This document shows, piece by piece, positions 1 to 7,245 of a DNA stretch of 64,000 nucleotides (the stretch's first letter is position 1; each line of letters opens with the position of its first letter). Made by a program: the position numbers and the translations under genes. The notes below the pieces were generated by a model. It was given only the letters and a program-made list of their open reading frames with translations. It ran no database searches and was not told where the DNA came from. The DNA is from Magnetococcus marinus MC-1 (lineage in GTDB: Bacteria > Pseudomonadota > Magnetococcia > Magnetococcales > Magnetococcaceae): assembly GCF_000014865.1 (NCBI RefSeq), contig NC_008576.1, forward strand, positions 711,501-775,500, in the 5' to 3' direction.

Positions 1-24
1 CCGCCAAGGGTAAGGAGCCTCCCC

Positions 25-873
25 ATGTCACCACACAGTAACGCCTTTAGTGTGGATGTGGAGGACTACTTTCAGGTGTGTGGTTTTGAACCCTGGATTG
101 GTCCCGAGCAATGGTCAAGCTTTACGCCACGGGTGGAGGCCAATACCGAACGCCTGTTGGGGCTGCTGGATGAGGCGGGGGTGCAGGGGACCTTTTTTAC
201 CCTGGGCTGGGTAGCGGAGCGCTTTCCCCAACTGGTGCGGCGCATCGTGGCTCAGGGGCATGAGCTGGCCAGCCATGGCTACAGCCATGTGCGGGTGGAT
301 CGGCAAGATGCCGCCCATTTTCGCCAGGATGTGCTGCGCACCAAACATCTGCTCGAAGATGTGGGGGGGGTGCCGGTGGTGGGGTACCGGGCGTCCACCT
401 ACTCCATTCACGCGCAAACCCTGTGGGCACTGCCCATTCTTAAAGAGACGGGGCATCACTATAGCTCCAGCATCTATCCCATCGCCCACGATCTGTATGG
501 CATGCCCGAGGCACCCCGTTTTGCCCATAAACCCCATCCGCAAGGGGTGGTGGAGATTCCTCCCGCGACGGTGGTGTGGGGGGGGCGGCGTTTTCCGTGT
601 GGGGGTGGGGGCTGGTTTCGGTTGCTGCCCTATGGGGTAAGCCGCTGGGCGTTGCAGCGGGTGAACGGGCATGACCAGCAGTCGGTGGTCTTTTATTGCC
701 ACCCCTGGGAGGTGGACCCCCAGCAGCCGCGGGTGGCCGGGGTGGGGTGGAGATCGCGCTTTCGACACTATCTTAATCTGCATCGCACCGAACCCCGGCT
801 TAAAGCACTGTTGCAGGATTTTAGCTGGGACCGTATGGATCGGGTCTTTGCCCAGGAGATTGCCCATGGCTAG
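25..873 (+). CDS. XrtA-associated polysaccharide deacetylase (DUF3473 type)
   Basis: A NodB-fold carbohydrate esterase of 282 residues, expected to remove acetyl groups from amino sugars of an exopolysaccharide. Near the N-terminus is FSVDVEDYFQV with the metal-binding Asp region (residues 8-18); the metal-binding pair is His84 and His88 in SHGYSH; YRAST is the third motif. The C-terminal HPWEVDPQQPR stretch is the hallmark of the deacetylase subfamily found in exosortase-A/PEP-CTERM exopolysaccharide loci. The ATG is preceded by AAGGAG at good spacing. It overlaps the next gene by 8 bases, so the two are probably translated together. The coding sequence contains two runs of eight G (363-370 and 578-585). 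Function is inferred from family and neighbours. Confidence 0.9.
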   Translation: MSPHSNAFSVDVEDYFQVCGFEPWIGPEQWSSFTPRVEANTERLLGLLDEAGVQGTFFTLGWVAERFPQLVRRIVAQGHELASHGYSHVRVDRQDAAHFRQDVLRTKHLLEDVGGVPVVGYRASTYSIHAQTLWALPILKETGHHYSSSIYPIAHDLYGMPEAPRFAHKPHPQGVVEIPPATVVWGGRRFPCGGGGWFRLLPYGVSRWALQRVNGHDQQSVVFYCHPWEVDPQQPRVAGVGWRSRFRHYLNLHRTEPRLKALLQDFSWDRMDRVFAQEIAHG

Positions 874-1909
874 GGGGTTGCAGCTCTACTGGCTGCGAGA
901 GGATGAACCCCAGCAGGCCCAAGCTTGGGACCGGTTTGTGGAAGCGGCGGCTGGTGGGAGTTTTTTTCATCTAGCAGGCTGGCAAAGGCTGTTAAGCGGG
1001 CTCTATAAACACCCAACCTACTATCTTTATGGGCAACGTGATGGGCAGGTGGTGGGGGTATTACCCCTGGCGCGGGTGCGGAGCCGCCTGTTCGGGGATG
1101 CCTTGATCTCGACCCCCTTTTGTGTCTATGGCGGGGTGGTGGCGCAGGATCTTCAGGTGCAAGAGGCGCTGTTGGATGAGGCCCGCTGGCTGACAGCCCG
1201 GCTCAATGTGGCCCATTTGGAGTTGCGCAGTGTGACACCGCTGGATGATGGGTGGATCAACAAACCGCTGTATGCCACCTTTCGCAAACCCATTGTGGCA
1301 GAGCCTGCGGCCAATTTGCGGGAGATCCCCCGGAAACAACGGGCCGAGGTGCGGCGGGGCATACAGGCGGGTTTGGTGACCCGCCTGTTGCAAAATCCCG
1401 ATCCCTGTTACCGTATTTATGCGGAGAGTCTGCGCAATCTGGGCACGCCGGTCTTTGCGCGCGCCCATTTTCAAACCCTTAAACAGATCTTTGCCGAGCG
1501 CTGCGAAGTAGCGGTGGTGGAGCAGCACGGGGTGGCGGTAAGCGGGGTGTTGAGTTTCTATTTTCGCGATCAGGTGTTGCCCTATTATGGGGGGGCTCTG
1601 CCCCATGGGCGGCAGGTGGGGGCCTATCCCTACATGTATTATGATCTGATGAATCGCGCTGCCGCGCAGGGGTGCCGATGGTTTGATTTTGGCCGCAGCA
1701 AACGGGGCACTGGGGCTTACGATTTTAAACGCTTTTATGGTTTTAGCCCGCAACCCCTGCACTATGGTTATTACCTGTATGAGCGCCGGGAATTGCCGGA
1801 TCTAAATCCCCTCAACCCAAAATATCAGCGTTTTATCGCCCTGTGGCGGCGACTCCCCTTAGCGGTTGCCAATGGTTTGGGTCCGCTGTTGGCGAGAAAT
1901 TTGGGATAG
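866..1909 (+). CDS. FemAB-family protein, XrtA/PEP-CTERM system-associated
   Basis: A 347-residue GNAT-fold protein of the FemAB type, the family that transfers aminoacyl groups in peptidoglycan interpeptide synthesis; the XrtA-associated branch has an unknown acceptor. Family features seen: HLAGWQ near residue 30, the PRKQRAEVRRG stretch mid-protein, and FDFGRSKRGTGAYDFKRFYG near the C-terminus. The reading frame is open further upstream to 671, but that part lies inside the deacetylase gene. The ATG at 866 gives the usual family length and an 8-base overlap, so I chose it. It sits between the deacetylase and two glycosyltransferases, the normal order in exosortase-A loci. Confidence 0.88.
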   Translation: MARGLQLYWLREDEPQQAQAWDRFVEAAAGGSFFHLAGWQRLLSGLYKHPTYYLYGQRDGQVVGVLPLARVRSRLFGDALISTPFCVYGGVVAQDLQVQEALLDEARWLTARLNVAHLELRSVTPLDDGWINKPLYATFRKPIVAEPAANLREIPRKQRAEVRRGIQAGLVTRLLQNPDPCYRIYAESLRNLGTPVFARAHFQTLKQIFAERCEVAVVEQHGVAVSGVLSFYFRDQVLPYYGGALPHGRQVGAYPYMYYDLMNRAAAQGCRWFDFGRSKRGTGAYDFKRFYGFSPQPLHYGYYLYERRELPDLNPLNPKYQRFIALWRRLPLAVANGLGPLLARNLG

Positions 1910-1915
1910 GGTGGT

Positions 1916-3115
1916 ATGGCGAATATTCTGTTTTTGGTCCATCGCATTCCGTATCCCCCCAACAAAGGGGATAAGGTGCGTGCCTACCATCTGCTGTTGG
2001 AGCTGGCGGCGCGGCATCGGGTCGCGGTGGGTGCCTTTGTGGATGACCCCCATGATCTCCAATATGCCCAAGAATTGGCGGCGTTGGTGGAGGGTCCGTG
2101 TCATCTGGTGCCCTTGGACCCCAAGCGGGCCAAGCCCGCCTCATTACGGGGGCTGCTCAAGGGCGAGGCGTTGAGCATGCCCTACTACCGCAGCCGCCGT
2201 ATGCGGCGCTGGGTAGAGGCGCGGTTTGCCGCTGGGTTGGTGGATGCCACGGTCTGTTATTCGTCGCCCATGGCGCAATATGTGGCCCATCATAACCAGC
2301 CTATTATCATGGATTTTGTGGATGTGGATTCGGATAAGTGGCGTCAATATGCCCAGCAACAGCGGGGGGTGATGCGCTGGTTGTATCAGCGGGAAGGCAC
2401 ACTGCTGGAGTGGCAGGAGAAGGCCATCGCCGACCGGGTAGAGGCTGCCTATTTTGTCAATGCGCAGGAGGCCGAGCACTTTCGCAGCCTGCATCCTGCG
2501 CGTCGTGGGATGGTGCACCATTATGATAATGGGGTGGACCTGGAGAAATTTAATCCCCAGCTGGCTTTTCCCAACCCTTACCGTGGTGCTCCTGTCTTGG
2601 TCTTTACGGGCATGATGGACTATTGGCCCAATATTCAGGCGGTCGTATGGTTTAGTAAGCGGGTTCTGCCCGCACTCCGCGCCCACCATGGGGATCTTCA
2701 GTTGGCGATTGTGGGGGCCAAGCCCACGGATGAGGTGAAACAGCTGGCGGCACTACCCGGCGTTATGGTGACGGGACGGGTTGCGGATGTGCGGCCCTAT
2801 GTGGCTCATGCTGCTTTTGCCATAGCACCCTTGTTGACGGCGCGGGGCACCCAAAATAAGGTGCTGGAGGCCATGGCCATGGGCAAGGCGGTATTGGCCA
2901 CGCCCCAGGCGATGGAGGGGTTGGCGAGCTGTGCTGGGGTGGGCCGTTGGGTGGCGGCGGAGACGGCGACGATGGTGGCCCATGGGTTAGCCCTGCTGGC
3001 CGAGCCCGAGTTGGCGGCGCAGAGCGGTGCGGCGGGGCGGCGCTGCGTGGAGAGCCACTACCATTGGCCGGCCAATATTGCGCCACTGCTTACCACGTTA
3101 GAGCAGCTCTTGTGA
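1916..3115 (+). CDS. Glycosyltransferase, TIGR03087-like (XrtA system, sugar transferase 1)
   Basis: A 399-residue GT4/GT-B glycosyltransferase. It starts LFLVHRIPYPPNKGDKVRAY, the typical opening of the XrtA-associated TIGR03087 family. The C-terminal half has the nucleotide-sugar binding region (VFTGMMDYWPN, then APLLTARGTQNKVLEAMAMGKAV, where an E-x7-E type signature holds the donor). It would act on the cytoplasmic face, adding one sugar of the exopolysaccharide repeat unit. It begins 6 bases after the FemAB gene and its stop overlaps the start of the next glycosyltransferase. Donor and acceptor cannot be told from sequence. Confidence 0.88.
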   Translation: MANILFLVHRIPYPPNKGDKVRAYHLLLELAARHRVAVGAFVDDPHDLQYAQELAALVEGPCHLVPLDPKRAKPASLRGLLKGEALSMPYYRSRRMRRWVEARFAAGLVDATVCYSSPMAQYVAHHNQPIIMDFVDVDSDKWRQYAQQQRGVMRWLYQREGTLLEWQEKAIADRVEAAYFVNAQEAEHFRSLHPARRGMVHHYDNGVDLEKFNPQLAFPNPYRGAPVLVFTGMMDYWPNIQAVVWFSKRVLPALRAHHGDLQLAIVGAKPTDEVKQLAALPGVMVTGRVADVRPYVAHAAFAIAPLLTARGTQNKVLEAMAMGKAVLATPQAMEGLASCAGVGRWVAAETATMVAHGLALLAEPELAAQSGAAGRRCVESHYHWPANIAPLLTTLEQLL

Positions 3116-4233
3116 GGCGGCGTCACCTCTGTCACTTGGTCTACCGCTTTGATGTGGGGGGGCTAGAGTCGGTGTTGGTGGAGCTGATGCAGCGGCTGCC
3201 AGCAGAGCGTTATCGGCACTCGCTGGTGGCGTTGACCGAGGTGGGGGTGCTGCAACAGCGCTTGCAGGGGTATGGGGTAGCGTTTTACGCGCTGCATAAA
3301 CAGCCGGGCAAGGATCTGGCGGTTTGGTGGCGGCTCTATCGGCTGCTGCGTCAACTGCGGCCAGACCTGCTGCATAGTTGCAACCTGGCCACCATCGAGG
3401 GGCAGTTGCCCGCCTTTTTGGCGGGGGTGCCTCGGCGCATCCATGCCGAACATGGCCGGGATAGTTATGATCTGGACGGCAGCAACCGCAAATATCGATG
3501 GTTAAGACGGTTGCTGAATCCCCTGATTCACCACTGGGTCGCCGTGAGTGGGGAGCTACACGACTGGTTGGCTGGGCCACTGAAGATTCAACCCGCCAAG
3601 ATTGTAACCATCGCCAATGGGGTGGATCTGGAGCGGTTTCACCCGGCGCGGGCGGATCGTGCCCAGTTGTTGGCCAAGAGCGGTTTTGCCGATGAGCAGG
3701 TGATCGCCCTGTGTGTGGGGCGGTTATGGCCGGTGAAGGATCAGGCCAATCTGCTAACGGCGCTGGCACTGCTCCAGCAGCAGGGGCGTTTGGGGGGGTT
3801 GCGCTTGGTGCTGGTGGGGGATGGCCCCCAACGTGGGGCATTGGAACAGCAGGTGTCGGCCAGCGGGTTGGCAACGGTGGTGCGGTTTTTGGGCACTCAG
3901 TTTGATGTGGCCCCGCTGATGGCGGCCGCCGATCTGTTGGTATTGCCCTCCCTGGCCGAAGGAACCCCCTTAACGGTGTTGGAGGCGATGGCGTGTGGCG
4001 TGCCAGTGGTTGCCACTGCCGTAGGTGGGGTGCCGGCGCTGCTGCAAGCAGGGCAACAGGGTGCCCTGTTACCGCCGGGAGATGCCCCCGCTTTGGCCGA
4101 GGCTTTGCAACCCTATGGGGTGGTGTCGGCCAAAGCGTGGCGTCGGGCGCAAGGCGCACAAGGCCGGGCTAGGGCCGAGGCTCAATTTGGCTGGGCGCGC
4201 ACCGTGGCCGCCTATGAAGGGCTGTTCCAATAG
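3112..4233 (+). CDS. Glycosyltransferase, TIGR03088-like (XrtA system)
   Basis: A GT4/GT-B glycosyltransferase of 373 residues. The start is a GTG overlapping the previous gene's TGA (GTGA). The open frame extends upstream to 2947, but the extra part is shadow sequence over the previous gene, and the family consensus (HLVYRFDVGGLE) begins a few residues after the GTG. Donor-site features include LCVGRLWPVKDQANLL and LPSLAEGTPLTVLEAMACGVPVVAT-type sequence near residue 285. It would add a further sugar in the cytoplasmic assembly of the exopolysaccharide repeat. Translation is probably coupled to the upstream gene. Confidence 0.87.
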   Translation: MRRRHLCHLVYRFDVGGLESVLVELMQRLPAERYRHSLVALTEVGVLQQRLQGYGVAFYALHKQPGKDLAVWWRLYRLLRQLRPDLLHSCNLATIEGQLPAFLAGVPRRIHAEHGRDSYDLDGSNRKYRWLRRLLNPLIHHWVAVSGELHDWLAGPLKIQPAKIVTIANGVDLERFHPARADRAQLLAKSGFADEQVIALCVGRLWPVKDQANLLTALALLQQQGRLGGLRLVLVGDGPQRGALEQQVSASGLATVVRFLGTQFDVAPLMAAADLLVLPSLAEGTPLTVLEAMACGVPVVATAVGGVPALLQAGQQGALLPPGDAPALAEALQPYGVVSAKAWRRAQGAQGRARAEAQFGWARTVAAYEGLFQ

Positions 4234-4371
4234 GTGTGGGGGCAGTTTACCATAGCGGCTTTGTGCAAGAGCGGTTAGACTGGCTCCAGTGCCCCCAACC
4301 GATCAGCAGCGGCTGGGGGATCGTGATGGATGGTGGTTAGAGCGCCTGTCAGGGTGGGCGAGGGTATCGAA

Positions 4372-4863
4372 ATGTCTGAGCAAAATCTATCTGATGAGAG
4401 CACGCAAGCGACGGTTACGTCAGAGGAACAGCAGCGGGCGCGGCGGCGCAAACTGATTAAGGGTCTGGCGCTGTGCGCCCCCATGGTGGTGACACTGCGT
4501 CCCGGTGCCGCTTTGGCGGGGGGCAGTAACTCCCCGGAGTGTTTTATGGAGGGGGACCCCAAGCAGACCCTCAACTTTGGGGGTAACGCTTTTGGGGGCA
4601 ATCGCTGTACCAGCGATGCCACCAACGATACCGCCGTGAACGATAATACCTGGAGCGGTTATATTGTTAAGGATCGCAGTGAATTTTCTGGTGATACCAG
4701 CTTTATGACCGGCGGTACCAATATTGCCACCGATGACTGTTTGGTGTTTGTGGATGGCACCGGCACGGTCAACAATACCGCCACCGGCGATGCGACGGGT
4801 TGGGGTAATGATGGTGCCCACTATCTGGTCAAATCCTCCTGCTGGTCCTCGCTTGCTACCTAA
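4372..4863 (+). CDS. Small secreted protein with twin-arginine-like leader; candidate substrate of the adjacent PqqD/HprK-like module
   Basis: A 163-residue protein I do not recognise. Residues 1-22 are hydrophilic, then RRRKLIKGLALCAP (from about 24) and a hydrophobic stretch ending near TLRPGAALAGG (about 48) look like a Tat-type or signal-anchor leader. The mature part is rich in Thr, Asn, Gly, Ser and Asp and has four Cys (57, 79, 123, 157), enough for two disulfides. I prefer the ATG at 4372 (GAGGG upstream) over an in-frame ATG at 4330. It lies 5 bases before the PqqD-like gene, so it may be the polypeptide that module recognises and modifies; that role is inference. No PEP-CTERM sorting motif is seen. 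Confidence 0.7.
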   Translation: MSEQNLSDESTQATVTSEEQQRARRRKLIKGLALCAPMVVTLRPGAALAGGSNSPECFMEGDPKQTLNFGGNAFGGNRCTSDATNDTAVNDNTWSGYIVKDRSEFSGDTSFMTGGTNIATDDCLVFVDGTGTVNNTATGDATGWGNDGAHYLVKSSCWSSLAT

Positions 4864-4868
4864 TCTTT

Positions 4869-5219
4869 ATGGCTGATCGTCTCTCCCCTCCCTTGCCGGT
4901 TACGCTCCAGGGTTTTGCACCCTGGGCGGCGGAGAGGGTGTGGTATGTGCCTTTGGGCTCCCCGCCTAGGTGGTGCCGTGTGGGGCAGCAATACGCCCTG
5001 TATAACCCGCTCAACGGGGCTACCCATTTTTTACAAGAGAGTGCCTACGAAACCGTACAAGCCCTCGTGCAGCAGCCCATGACCATGACGGCGCTTATGG
5101 CCTGTCTGGGGCTGGATGAAGCGCGAGAGGAGGCCGAAGCCCAGGTGGTGCAGAGCGGTTTGCTCCGGCTATTATGGGAGCTGGATAATCTGGGCATTAT
5201 TGCCCCATTGCCATGCTGA
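4869..5219 (+). CDS. PqqD-like peptide chaperone (HPr-rel-A system type)
   Basis: A 116-residue protein matching the PqqD-related members that accompany HprK-related kinases in exosortase loci. Such small winged-helix proteins (RRE domains) bind the leader of a ribosomal peptide and present it to a modifying enzyme. Visible core: RVGQQYALYNPLNGATHFL, then a helical segment with SAYETVQAL, and a C-terminal LLWELDNLGII helix typical of PqqD. It begins 5 bases after the small secreted protein and overlaps the kinase gene by 7 bases. The natural reading is that it recruits a peptide partner for the kinase or nucleotidyltransferase. No partner has been shown. Confidence 0.75.
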   Translation: MADRLSPPLPVTLQGFAPWAAERVWYVPLGSPPRWCRVGQQYALYNPLNGATHFLQESAYETVQALVQQPMTMTALMACLGLDEAREEAEAQVVQSGLLRLLWELDNLGIIAPLPC

Positions 5220-6136
5220 GGCTGGCGGATTTACCCCACGCCGAGGTGGTGCGGCGGCTGGCGCAGGAAGGTTTGCGTTGGCGGCTGGGGCCAGCCCTCT
5301 ACCATTTGCACAGCGATGTGGCGGCGATTGGGGTGTGGTTGCAGACGCTCTATGCCGATGCACCGGTGATGGAGGCCGGGCAGGGGGTGACGGGCTGTCA
5401 CGCGGCGCTGCTGCGGGAGCCGGGCTTACGCCGCTGGTTCAGGCCCCAGGTGCGTTTGTGGGTGGATGGTCCCACGCCATTTTTGCCCTTTCCGCTGGAT
5501 CATGCGCCGCCCCATCTGGAGTGGGGACTCAATTTTTTATTTACCACCCGTCACGCCCATAAGCTGCTGCTGCATGCGGGGGTGGTGGAGCGGCACGGGC
5601 GGGCGCTGATCTTGCCGGGCTTTCCCGGATATGGCAAAAGCACCCTAACCGCCGCCCTAAGTCTGCGCGGATGGCGGCTCTTTTCCGATGAATTTGGCCT
5701 GTTTGAGCCGGGCCAGGGGCTAGCGAAACCGATGCCCAAGGCTATCGCCTTAAAAAATGAGGCCATTGAGGTGATCCGTGCCTGGGCCCCCCAAGCGCCG
5801 CTGGGTCCGCTGTTTCCCAAAACCCGTAAAGGCACGGTGTGCCATCTTTATCCTGCCCGCGAGGCGGTGCAGCGCATGGATGAGGGGGCGGTGGCGCGTT
5901 GGATTGTCTTTCCCCGTTATCAGGCGGGTGTCCCGCTGCAACTCTATCCCCTTACTCCGGAACAGCTCTTTCCCCGTTTGGCGGGAGGGGCCTTTAACTA
6001 TGAGACCCTGGGCGAGGCGGCTTTTACCACGGTGGCACAGCTTTGCCAAAGCTGCACCGCCTTTGAGATGCCCTATAGTCAGCTATCGGAGGCGGTGCAG
6101 GTGCTTACGCAAATGGCCGATGAGGGGATCGCATGA
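5213..6136 (+). CDS. HprK-related kinase A
   Basis: A 307-residue P-loop protein related to HPr kinase/phosphorylase. The Walker A motif GFPGYGKST is at residues 136-144, followed by RLFSDEFGLF, which corresponds to the acidic Mg/catalytic region of HprK. The N-terminal 110 residues are not HprK-like in motif. True HprK phosphorylates a serine of the carbon-regulation protein HPr. Relatives in lasso-peptide clusters phosphorylate a Ser of a ribosomal peptide, so a protein or peptide kinase role is plausible here. It overlaps the PqqD-like gene (7 bases) and the nucleotidyltransferase gene (4 bases), consistent with one functional unit. No PTS genes are nearby. Confidence 0.82.
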   Translation: MLRLADLPHAEVVRRLAQEGLRWRLGPALYHLHSDVAAIGVWLQTLYADAPVMEAGQGVTGCHAALLREPGLRRWFRPQVRLWVDGPTPFLPFPLDHAPPHLEWGLNFLFTTRHAHKLLLHAGVVERHGRALILPGFPGYGKSTLTAALSLRGWRLFSDEFGLFEPGQGLAKPMPKAIALKNEAIEVIRAWAPQAPLGPLFPKTRKGTVCHLYPAREAVQRMDEGAVARWIVFPRYQAGVPLQLYPLTPEQLFPRLAGGAFNYETLGEAAFTTVAQLCQSCTAFEMPYSQLSEAVQVLTQMADEGIA

Positions 6137-7245
6137 GCTGGGGTGATGCTCTGCTTGCGGTGTTGCGTGAGCCCCGTTATCTGCTCAGCTTGCCCCCTGC
6201 TGAGCAGGAGCCGCTGTTGCGCATGTTGCGGGTAGAGGGGTTGCTGGCCCATGTGGGGGCCCGTTTGCAAGCCAGCCCCCACTGGCAGAATATGCCTGAG
6301 GATTTACAAGGGGTGTTTCTGCCCGCCATGGTCTACGCCCAGGATCGCCGCCGTATGCTGCTGTGGGAGGTTAATCGCATCCGTCGGGCAGTGCGGCACC
6401 TGGCGTGCCCCATTCTACTGCTCAAGGGGGCCGCGTATGCCATCCTGGCGCTGCCCAATGCCCGGGGCCGCTTGGTGGCGGATGTGGATATTATGCTGCG
6501 GCGCGAGGATCTGGCGCAGGTGGAGCAGGCGCTCTTGGAGCAGGGCTGGGAGGCGGTTAAGCTGGATGCCTATGATCAGCACTACTACCGGCAATGGATG
6601 CATGAACTGCCCCCGTTGATCCACAGCAAGCGGCAGGTCGAGCTGGATATTCACCACACCATTGTGCCCCTCACCAGCCGTTTAAAGCCGGATGTGCAGG
6701 CGCTGTGGCAGGCCGCCGAGCCCCTGCAAGCTCCGGTAGAGGGGCAATATCAGGGGCTGTTGGTGTTGGCCCCTACCGATATGGTGTTACATGCGATTGT
6801 CCATCTGTTTCAAGAGGATCTGCACCATGGCTTGCGGGGTTTGATGGATATTCATCTCCTGCTACAAGCCTTTGCCCAGCCATCGTTTTGGGAAAGCTTG
6901 GTGCCCCGTGCTCAGCAGCTCAAGGTGACGCGGCCCCTCTATTACGCGCTCTATCAGTGCCATCATCGGTTGGGTAGCGCCATCCCCGCGCCGGTGTTGC
7001 AGGCCAGCGCGGCCCATGCACCCCGTGCCCCACTGCGTTGGTTTATGAATGGCTTGATGACACGCCTGTTTACCCCACGTTTGCGCCCGGTGGGGCGAGA
7101 GGATGGGCTGGATCTGCCCGCACGATTTTTTATGTATATCCGAGCCCACTGGTTGCGTATGCCTGTGGGGCTATTGCTGAAACATCTCAGCCGTAAAAGT
7201 GCCAGACGATGGGGGCCCGATGTGTGGACTCAGCGCAATCCTTGA
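6133..7245 (+). CDS. Nucleotidyltransferase family protein (NTP_transf_5 type)
   Basis: A 370-residue protein with a minimal nucleotidyltransferase core: LLLKGAAY (Lys98-Gly99) followed by GRLVADVDIML, where Asp117 and Asp119 form the metal-binding D-x-D. The rest is mostly helical. Members of this family occur beside HprK-like kinases and PqqD proteins in exosortase loci and in some lasso-peptide clusters, where they are thought to modify the peptide or a phosphate on it. The start overlaps the kinase stop (ATGA), and the C-terminus overlaps the amidotransferase start by 26 bases. Its acceptor is unknown. Confidence 0.8.
   Translation: MSWGDALLAVLREPRYLLSLPPAEQEPLLRMLRVEGLLAHVGARLQASPHWQNMPEDLQGVFLPAMVYAQDRRRMLLWEVNRIRRAVRHLACPILLLKGAAYAILALPNARGRLVADVDIMLRREDLAQVEQALLEQGWEAVKLDAYDQHYYRQWMHELPPLIHSKRQVELDIHHTIVPLTSRLKPDVQALWQAAEPLQAPVEGQYQGLLVLAPTDMVLHAIVHLFQEDLHHGLRGLMDIHLLLQAFAQPSFWESLVPRAQQLKVTRPLYYALYQCHHRLGSAIPAPVLQASAAHAPRAPLRWFMNGLMTRLFTPRLRPVGREDGLDLPARFFMYIRAHWLRMPVGLLLKHLSRKSARRWGPDVWTQRNP

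Noticed and set aside
115-867. A 250-codon minus-strand frame over the deacetylase gene
   Set aside because: The plus-strand frame has clear NodB motifs; the minus frame is rich in His, Pro and Gly as mirror sequence would be.
4372-4863. PEP-CTERM exosortase substrate
   Set aside because: There is no Pro-Glu-Pro motif, terminal helix or basic tail; the C-terminus is Cys-Trp-Ser-Ser-Leu-Ala-Thr.
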